A DNA stretch of 12,882 bases from Gammaproteobacteria bacterium (GTDB taxonomy: Bacteria; Pseudomonadota; Gammaproteobacteria; UBA9339): NCBI GenBank assembly GCA_018814965.1, contig JAHIYS010000133.1, forward strand, positions 1 to 12,882, read 5' to 3'. The translations under genes and the position numbers were made by a program. The notes below the pieces were generated by a model. It was not told where the DNA came from. It did not search any database and saw nothing but the letters and a program-made list of their open reading frames with translations. This document shows positions 7,910 to 12,882 of the stretch, piece after piece; the stretch's first letter is position 1; the number at the start of each line of letters is the position of its first letter.

Positions 7910-7926
7910 TTAGATAGTGAGCTGTT

Positions 7927-10569
7927 ATGGAAGAAAACATCTCTATAATAAAATGGCATGCCTTAACTGTTGAGGATGCTTTGAGTAAACTTCATACTGA
8001 TCTTCAGCGAGGGTTATCTGCTGATGAAGTTTCGGCGCGTCAGAAAATATATTCCCTTAATCAGGTTGCCACTAATGGTGGCGATAGTGTAATCAAAAGA
8101 TTTTTTAGACAATTTCATAACGCTTTAATCTATATTTTATTAGTTGCAGCTATACTTGCTTTTTATTTAAATCAAACAGTAGATGCTAGTGTTATCTTGG
8201 GCGTGGTGATGATTAACGCTATTTTTGGTTTTTTGCAAGAGGGTAAGGCAGAAAAAGCTTTGAGTGCTATACGCAATATGTTGGCTCCTAATGCACAAGT
8301 TATTCGTGATGGGGTAAAGAGTATTATACCAGCAGCAAAGTTGGTTCCTGGTGATATTGTGGTAATTAATCGAGGCGATAAGGTTCCAGCTGACTTGCGT
8401 CTTTGTAAAAATAGAAATTTACAGGCTCAGGAATCAATTCTTACAGGAGAATCTTTGCCTGTTGAAAAAAATACCATGTCTGTATTAGAAGATGTTGTTA
8501 TGGGTGAGCGTTATCCAATGCTTTATAGCGGCACTTTGATTACAGATGGTTCTGGTATGGGTGTTGTGGTTGCAACTGGCGATAATACTGAAATGGGTAA
8601 AATTAGCGAGGCTTTAGCCCAGGTGGAATCGGTTGATACTCCTCTTTTACGCCAAATGAATAGTTTTGGTAGATGGCTGACTGTGCTTATTATAATCCTT
8701 GCTCTATTGGTGTTTTTAGTTGGAGCTTTTGTTTGGCATGATTTGAGTAGTAAAATGTTTATGGCAATTGTTGGCTTAACCGTTGCCGCCGTCCCAGAAG
8801 GATTGCCGCCTGTTATGACCATTATTTTAGCGATTGGTGTTACTAGAATGGCGAAAAATAAAGCAATTGTGCGTCGCTTACCGGCAGTAGAAACTATGGG
8901 AGCAGTGACGACAATTTGTACGGATAAAACAGGGACGCTTACTAGCAACAAACTTACAGTGCAATCGATTGTGACGTCTGATTACAATTGTTTTTTAAAT
9001 TGTGCATTGCCAATTACTAATCATGTTGATTTAGACTCAGCTATTATGGGCGTGAGTTTATGTAATGACGCAAAATTATATCTCCATGGTAATAGTTATG
9101 AGGCTCAGGGTAATCCTATTGACACAGCTTTAATAACATTAGGCTTAAAGTTGAAATTTGATGCAAATTTATGGCGACAAAAATTTCCCCGTACCGATCT
9201 GATCCCTTACGAAACCGAACATAAATTTATGGCAACTTTACACCATGATCATGATGGTAATAGTTTTGTTTATATTAAGGGCGCGCCAGAAATTATATTA
9301 AAGAGATGTAATTCGCAACAAGTTGATGGAAAGATAAGTCCACTTGATGAAAGGTATTGGCAGGAAAATATAGAAAACTTTGCCTCTAAAGGGCAGAGGT
9401 TAATTGCGGTTGCTATTAAGAAAGTGGTTGGTGAAAAATCAGTATTGAATTTCAGCGATGTTGAGGATAGTTTGGTTTTGATTGGTTTATTTGGTTTGAT
9501 CGATCCTCCTCGGGAAGAGGTGATTCTTGCAATAAAAGAGTGTCAGCAAGCTGGGATTAAAGTAAAAATGATTACTGGTGATCACGCGCTTACGGCAAAA
9601 GCAATTGCTAATCAAATAGGAATTACTGATAGTGAAGTTTTGACCGGGGATATGATTGATCTTATGAGTGATGCAGATTTGGATCGAGTCTCGCTAGACA
9701 TCAATATTTATGCTCGTACTACCCCGCATCATAAACTGCGTTTAGTGCAAGCATTACAGCGTCGGGGAGAGGTAGTGGCAATGACTGGCGATGGGGTAAA
9801 CGATGCGCCAGCGCTTAAGCAGGCTGACATTGGCGTGGCTATGGGCGAAAAGGGCGCTGATATTGCTAAAGAGTCAGCTGAGATGGTTTTGGCAGATGAT
9901 AATTTTGCAACTATTGTAAATGCGATCCGTGAAGGTAGAACTATCTATGATAATTTAAAAAAATCGATCCTGTTTATTTTGCCAGTTAGTTTTGCTCAAG
10001 CGTTTGCAGTAATTGTTGCGGTATTATTTGGGCTTACTTTGCCTATTACTCCGGTGCAGATTTTATGGGTAAATATGATTACAGCGATCACTTTATGTTT
10101 GGCTTTGGGTTTTGAAAAAGCAGAGCCAGATATTATGAGTCGACCTCCTCGTGATTCTAAAGCATCGTTACTTTCTTGGCATTTGATGTGGAGAGTTTTT
10201 TCGGTTTCATTGATAATGACTGCTGTGATTTTTGGAGCTTTTATTTTTATTAGTTTGAATGGAGTTGATTTAGAAGTTGCCCGTACTGTTGCAGTAAATG
10301 TTTTGGTTTTTGGTGAAATTTTATATTTAATTAACTGCCGTAATTTAAAAAAGTCATCAATAAATATTAGAGCTCTGTTTGGTAGTAAGCCAGTATTGAT
10401 ATCGATAGCGATTATGATTGTCCTGCAGCTATTTTTTACCTATCTTCCATTTATGCAAAGTTTTTTTGGTACTGTAACTATAGGTTTAAATCATTGGGGT
10501 TATATTATTATTGCAGCGTTTGTTGCTTTTGGATTGGTGGAAGGAGAGAAGGCGGTTTTACGGTCTTGA
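7927..10569 (+). CDS. P2-type (HAD-IC) cation-transporting ATPase, ion not determined
   Basis: This is an ATP-driven inner-membrane cation pump of 880 residues with full P-type architecture: cation-ATPase N-terminal domain (about 8-75), M1-M2, and actuator domain with TGES (173-176). M3-M4 carries PEGLPP (290-295). The phosphorylation motif is DKTGT (Asp333), the nucleotide-binding domain has KGAPE (451-455), and the hinge is TGDGVND (620-626). Six C-terminal helices end with LVEGEKAVLRS. It resembles the SERCA/PMR1 calcium pump group, but of the SERCA site residues only Glu309 (here Glu291), Asn796 (Asn716) and Thr799 (Thr719) are kept. Asn768, Glu771 and Asp800 correspond to Ser688, Gln691 and Ala720. 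Calcium specificity should therefore not be assumed. The start ATG has only a weak Shine-Dalgarno and follows the DinD-like stop by 17 bp, so read-through from that gene is likely. Confidence 0.93.
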   Translation: MEENISIIKWHALTVEDALSKLHTDLQRGLSADEVSARQKIYSLNQVATNGGDSVIKRFFRQFHNALIYILLVAAILAFYLNQTVDASVILGVVMINAIFGFLQEGKAEKALSAIRNMLAPNAQVIRDGVKSIIPAAKLVPGDIVVINRGDKVPADLRLCKNRNLQAQESILTGESLPVEKNTMSVLEDVVMGERYPMLYSGTLITDGSGMGVVVATGDNTEMGKISEALAQVESVDTPLLRQMNSFGRWLTVLIIILALLVFLVGAFVWHDLSSKMFMAIVGLTVAAVPEGLPPVMTIILAIGVTRMAKNKAIVRRLPAVETMGAVTTICTDKTGTLTSNKLTVQSIVTSDYNCFLNCALPITNHVDLDSAIMGVSLCNDAKLYLHGNSYEAQGNPIDTALITLGLKLKFDANLWRQKFPRTDLIPYETEHKFMATLHHDHDGNSFVYIKGAPEIILKRCNSQQVDGKISPLDERYWQENIENFASKGQRLIAVAIKKVVGEKSVLNFSDVEDSLVLIGLFGLIDPPREEVILAIKECQQAGIKVKMITGDHALTAKAIANQIGITDSEVLTGDMIDLMSDADLDRVSLDINIYARTTPHHKLRLVQALQRRGEVVAMTGDGVNDAPALKQADIGVAMGEKGADIAKESAEMVLADDNFATIVNAIREGRTIYDNLKKSILFILPVSFAQAFAVIVAVLFGLTLPITPVQILWVNMITAITLCLALGFEKAEPDIMSRPPRDSKASLLSWHLMWRVFSVSLIMTAVIFGAFIFISLNGVDLEVARTVAVNVLVFGEILYLINCRNLKKSSINIRALFGSKPVLISIAIMIVLQLFFTYLPFMQSFFGTVTIGLNHWGYIIIAAFVAFGLVEGEKAVLRS

Positions 10570-10593
10570 TAACTTAGAAGAAGCCAGGTTCTA

Positions 10594-10605
10594 AATACAT
10601 GTATT
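10594..10605. repeat. Perfect 12-bp palindrome
   Basis: AATACATGTATT reads the same on both strands. It lies 25 bp past the ATPase stop codon. It could be a protein-binding dyad; with no poly-T tract following, it is not a terminator. Nearby CCAG and CTGG do not pair symmetrically around it. Confidence 0.5.
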
Positions 10606-10627
10606 GCTGGTGATAATGGGAAAACAT

Positions 10628-10668
10628 GTCATTGCGAGCCAAGCGTTGTTTGCTTGGCGTGGCAATCT
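10628..10668. repeat. GTCATTGCGAG-type palindromic repeat element
   Basis: ATTGC-ga-GCCAAGC (10631-10644) faces GCTTGGC-gtg-GCAAT (10652-10666): 7 bp plus 5 bp of pairing around a small internal mismatch, with a 7-nt loop GTTGTTT. The GTCATTGCGAG...GCAATC layout is that of short palindromic intergenic repeats I know from several bacterial genomes. Its copy number here cannot be judged from one window. Confidence 0.6.
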
Positions 10669-10682
10669 AGGAAGGTGTTAAT

Positions 10683-10713
10683 CTTGATATTATCCTGTAT
10701 CATGGGTATCAAG
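10683..10713. repeat. Inverted repeat CTTGATA / TATCAAG
   Basis: CTTGATA (10683-10689) pairs exactly with TATCAAG (10707-10713). Inside the 17-nt loop, CC (10694-10695) can also pair with GG. It is a moderately stable stem-loop without a T-run, and its role is unknown. Confidence 0.4.
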
Positions 10714-10767
10714 TCCTTGCAATAGGCAATAAATACATTTTTGATGTTATCAATGGCAATAGATAAA

Positions 10768-10827
10768 GGAATGTGAAATGGGGTCAAGTCTTGAATTGGA
10801 ATGTGAAATGGGGTCAAGTCTTGAATT
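10768..10827. repeat. Two exact 30-bp tandem repeats carrying GGGGTCAAGTC
   Basis: Units 10768-10797 and 10798-10827 are identical. Each begins GGAATGTGAAAT, continues GGGGTCAAGTC and ends TTGAATT; part of the unit (GTGAATT) recurs just after. The reverse complement GACTTGACCCC occurs at 10859-10869, so either unit can form an 11-bp stem with it. This is the form expected of REP-like or transposase-recognition sequences, with a recent unit duplication. Confidence 0.85.
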
Positions 10828-10858
10828 GTGAATTGTGACGCTTGCTAATTATTTTTCT

Positions 10859-10869
10859 GACTTGACCCC
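10859..10869. repeat. Inverted half-site GACTTGACCCC
   Basis: This is the exact reverse complement of GGGGTCAAGTC at 10780-10790 and 10810-10820, closing a dyad with either tandem copy (loops of 68 and 38 nt). It probably belongs to the same REP-like element. Confidence 0.6.
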
Positions 10870-10887
10870 CAATTCCCCTGCTTCTTT

Positions 10888-10911
10888 TTGACTTTGGTTG
10901 CATTATATAAT
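10888..10911 (+). promoter_or_regulatory. Candidate promoter for the repeat-protein gene
   Basis: A perfect TATAAT (10906-10911) is preceded by TTGACT (10888-10893), but the 12-bp spacer is too short for standard sigma-70 use. A better-spaced -35 is only TTCTTT-like (10882-10887). Transcription from this box would give a leader of about 70 nt containing a 7-bp hairpin (ACTATTT 10934-10940 with AAATAGT 10954-10960). Confidence 0.4.
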
Positions 10912-10977
10912 AGAATTTCAAGGATCAGGGAGGACTATTTATTGCATTCGCAAAAATAGTTATGGTTATCGAACAAC

Positions 10978-10985
10978 AGGAGGTG
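10978..10985 (+). promoter_or_regulatory. Strong Shine-Dalgarno for the repeat-protein gene
   Basis: AGGAGGTG is a near-perfect anti-16S match ending a few bases before ATG 10990. It fixes the start of the large open frame and is far better than the sites before the other plus-strand genes in this window, suggesting efficient translation. Confidence 0.85.
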
Positions 10986-10989
10986 GGAT

Positions 10990-12882
10990 ATGCTAGAGGC
11001 GATAATTAAATTTTTCAGAAATATATTTTCTTTTTGGGGCAGATATAATCCCAGAGACGAGCAACCAGAAGTAATTGAAAGTATTACCCCACCGAAAGAA
11101 TTACCTTCTTCCATTCCGCCAGCTGCAGGTCAAGAAAAACCCAATCTAACAGAAACAAATATAGCTTCAAAAAAACTTGATCTGAGTGAAGAGGTTTATA
11201 AAAGGCTACTTGCAGCAGGAGTTGATTTTGAGAATTTGAGCAAGCTGCATGCAGAAGATGATGGTAAGTTTGGGGCACTAACTTCTGAAAAGGCGCTGCA
11301 AGTATATGAAGAGGGGTATTGCAGTTTTAGTGATTTGCGACAGTTTAATTTAGATAAAATCAATGCGATCATCAATAGTGCAATGTTTCAACCTGCAGCA
11401 ACAGAATTAAAAAAACCTCCTTTTGTAGTCATAAAAGATCTTGATGTTGAGGCAATTACAGCGCTCACCTCTAAAGATATATTGAGAGTACTTCAAGGAG
11501 GAGCTGAGTTTGGTGATTTGAGAGAGTTGTATACAGGAGATAAAAGTAAGTTTAAGGCACTAACTTCTGAAAAGGCGCTGCAAGTATATGAAGAGGGGTA
11601 TTGCAGTTTCAGCGAGTTGCAAGCGCTTGATTTAGGTAAAATCAATGCGATCATCGATAGTGCAATGTTTGAATCTAAAGCAGCAAGATTAAAAAAACCT
11701 CCTTTTGCAGTGATCAAAGATTATGGTGCTGAGAGAATCAGAGATCTTACTTCTAAAAATGTAATGAGAGCATTGCAAACAGGAGTTGAGTTTGACTCTT
11801 TGGTCGCTTTGTACGATAAATATGACGGGTCGTTTCAAGTCTTCACCTCTGAAAGTGTATTGGGATTTCTTGAAGATGAAAGAGGAAAAGGGAAAGAGGT
11901 TTTTAAGCTTCTGCAACAGTTATATCAAAAAGCCGGGCACCTCTTCAAGGGGTCGGTACAGCCAGAAACACTTAAAGCCCTGTCAGGTGCATTTAAAGGG
12001 GGAGCTAAGCCAGGAGATTTTAGTGAACTTGACAGTAAAAAACTTAGTTTTCTTGTTGGTCGGAATGCGAGCGGATTATATGAATTAGGCTTCTCATTCG
12101 AAGCAGTAAAAAAATTAACCGATGATGATGATTGGTATGATAAGTCACAAACTCTTAGTGACTACCGTATTATAAAAGTTTTAAAGGCACAGGGAGCTAA
12201 CGCTAGACCAAATATATTTGAATCACTAAAAAAGTTATATGAAGAGGATGATACCAAAGATAAAAGCAAGTTTGAGAAAATTTTTTGGTTGAGCGAACCT
12301 AATGCATTAAGCGTACTTGAAGCAAGTGTTCCATTTGAAAAGTTGAAACAGTTGTGTGAAACGAAAACACTAAATGAGGTTAAATCTCTTACTTCTGACA
12401 GTGTGTTGAAATTACTCAAAGCAGGGGTTGAATTTAATGCAGTGGTAGCGGCTTTTGAGGAAAATAAAAAAGCTTTTGACCTGGTCATGGAAAGAGTGAA
12501 AAAAAGAGAGTCTTTATTGCCTGAGTTGCTTAAAGCGGGGGCTGGATTTCAAGATCTACTATCGTTAGCGGAAAAAAGCGAACTATTCGACAATCTAACC
12601 TTGCCAGAAATTCAAGCAGGAGGAGGTAGATATGGGGGGCGGTATGGACATGGAGGTTGTACGTTGGCAGCACTTAAAGCAGGGGTTAAATTTTCAGCGT
12701 TGCGACAGTTGTATGAAAGTAACGAAAATGTTTTTAAAGCATTTACCTCAGAAAATGCATTGAAAGTACTTCAAATAGGAGCTGAGTTTGATGTTTTGAG
12801 CAAGCTGTATACAGAAGATAATAATAAGTTTGGGGCACTAACTTCTAAAAAGGCGCTGCAAGTATATGAAGGGAAGTATTGC
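10990..12882 (+). CDS. Large repeat-built protein of unknown function, 3' end outside window
   Basis: The frame starts at ATG 10990 after AGGAGGTG and runs 631 codons to the last base without a stop, so the gene continues to the right. I do not recognise the family. Residues 1-17 are hydrophobic/amphipathic (IIKFFRNIFSFWG), with no Sec cleavage site. Residues 18-62 are a Pro/Glu-rich linker. From about 65 on the protein is built of predicted helical repeats of about 32 residues with the core LTSxxxLxxLxAGVEFDxL, then LYxxDxxKF. Repeat starts lie near 65, 97, 159, 191, 253, 285, 434, 467, 585 and 617. Residues 66-159 and 160-253 are two copies of a 94-residue super-repeat (32 + 62). A Gly/Tyr/Arg insert lies at 543-557. 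It is not ankyrin, TPR or leucine-rich by motif. A host-directed effector or scaffold is possible, but this is only inference from architecture. Confidence 0.88.
   Translation, partial: MLEAIIKFFRNIFSFWGRYNPRDEQPEVIESITPPKELPSSIPPAAGQEKPNLTETNIASKKLDLSEEVYKRLLAAGVDFENLSKLHAEDDGKFGALTSEKALQVYEEGYCSFSDLRQFNLDKINAIINSAMFQPAATELKKPPFVVIKDLDVEAITALTSKDILRVLQGGAEFGDLRELYTGDKSKFKALTSEKALQVYEEGYCSFSELQALDLGKINAIIDSAMFESKAARLKKPPFAVIKDYGAERIRDLTSKNVMRALQTGVEFDSLVALYDKYDGSFQVFTSESVLGFLEDERGKGKEVFKLLQQLYQKAGHLFKGSVQPETLKALSGAFKGGAKPGDFSELDSKKLSFLVGRNASGLYELGFSFEAVKKLTDDDDWYDKSQTLSDYRIIKVLKAQGANARPNIFESLKKLYEEDDTKDKSKFEKIFWLSEPNALSVLEASVPFEKLKQLCETKTLNEVKSLTSDSVLKLLKAGVEFNAVVAAFEENKKAFDLVMERVKKRESLLPELLKAGAGFQDLLSLAEKSELFDNLTLPEIQAGGGRYGGRYGHGGCTLAALKAGVKFSALRQLYESNENVFKAFTSENALKVLQIGAEFDVLSKLYTEDNNKFGALTSKKALQVYEGKYC
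11274..11609 (+). repeat. Long direct repeat within the repeat-protein gene (282-bp offset)
   Basis: Bases 11274-11327 and 11556-11609 are identical over 54 nt, including synonymous positions, and the similarity continues through AAAATCAATGCGATCATC and on to the LKKPPF codons. The offset of 282 bp equals 94 codons. A third, diverged copy lies at 12834-12882 (45 of 49 bases as in the first). Confidence 0.9.

Larger units (their letters stand above)
10570..10989. other. 420-bp non-coding, palindrome-rich region
   Basis: No credible gene was found on either strand. The stretch holds, in order, a 12-bp palindrome, an ATTGC-bounded stem-loop, a 7-bp inverted repeat, a 30-bp direct tandem duplication with an inverted half-site, a TATAAT box, a leader hairpin and a strong Shine-Dalgarno for the repeat-protein gene. 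The concentration of dyads suggests REP- or MITE-like elements accumulated between two transcription units. Confidence 0.7.

Noticed and set aside
8523..8951. 142-codon minus-strand frame inside the P-type ATPase gene
   Set aside because: It is antisense to a well-conserved gene, with no recognisable domain or Shine-Dalgarno; a by-product of the sense codons.
10629..10817. 62-codon minus-strand frame in the non-coding region
   Set aside because: It is made largely from the 30-bp tandem repeat and the palindromes, its peptide repeats itself for that reason, and it has no family signature.
10768..10869. CRISPR array
   Set aside because: The two 30-bp units are directly adjacent with no spacer, and no cas genes are present.
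10934..10960. Riboswitch in the leader of the repeat-protein gene
   Set aside because: Only one 7-bp AT-rich hairpin is seen, with no conserved riboswitch core; recorded as a leader hairpin only.
11493..12488. Minus-strand frames of 74-108 codons and a 100-codon plus-strand frame in the repeat gene
   Set aside because: All lie inside the open frame 10990-12882, whose periodic, motif-bearing translation is clearly the real product.
12632..12760. Out-of-frame ATG after an AGGAGG-like sequence (short frame of about 42 codons)
   Set aside because: The purine-rich stretch is explained by Gly/Arg codons of the in-frame insert, and the short peptide has no features.
10990..12882. Ankyrin-repeat protein
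   Set aside because: The repeat is about 32 residues, but the ankyrin TPLH and GAD/N-type turn motifs are absent; LTS and AGVEF cores do not fit.

Overview
This window looks like chromosomal DNA from an AT-rich gammaproteobacterium. The reasons are an EF-P with lysine at position 34, an EpmB-type lysine 2,3-aminomutase, a YheS-type ABC-F protein and a MacA/MacB-like exporter. Low G+C, REP-like intergenic palindromes and a long repeat-built protein with no Sec signal would suit a host-associated lineage such as the Legionellales. That placement is inference; no rRNA or other strong marker is present.

Layout. Positions 57-623 (minus strand) encode efp. A divergent intergenic region (624-833) separates it from a plus-strand operon, 834-3891. 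That operon encodes a MacA-like periplasmic adaptor, a separate MacB-type ATPase and a MacB-type permease, joined by 1-bp and 4-bp overlaps. After a 183-bp gap holding an inverted-repeat-bounded element comes the ABC-F gene yheS (4075-5940). Next are epmB (6040-6948), a DinD-like Bro-N protein (7061-7909) and, 17 bp later, a P2-type cation ATPase (7927-10569). A 420-bp non-coding stretch (10570-10989) is full of palindromes and a 30-bp tandem duplication. It leads, through a TATAAT box and a very strong Shine-Dalgarno, into an open reading frame starting at 10990. This frame stays open to the last base of the window (631 codons, no stop) and encodes a protein made of about 32-residue repeats.

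How the genes relate. efp, epmB and yheS all act in translation: EpmB makes the beta-lysine used to modify EF-P at Lys34, and YheS belongs to a family that works at the ribosomal E-site. epmA, the third gene of the EF-P pathway, is not in view. The 834-3891 operon would form an inner-membrane tripartite exporter; its outer-membrane partner is not in view. The DinD-like protein and the P-type ATPase may share a transcript but have no obvious shared function.

The least ordinary item is the repeat protein at the right edge. It has an amphipathic N-terminus, a proline-rich linker, two 94-residue super-repeats, a 54-nt block repeated without a mismatch, and a Gly/Tyr/Arg insert. Also notable are the P-type ATPase lacking most SERCA calcium ligands, the perfect 12-bp stem-loop inside the DinD-like gene, the unusual EpmB C-terminus and the REP-like elements.
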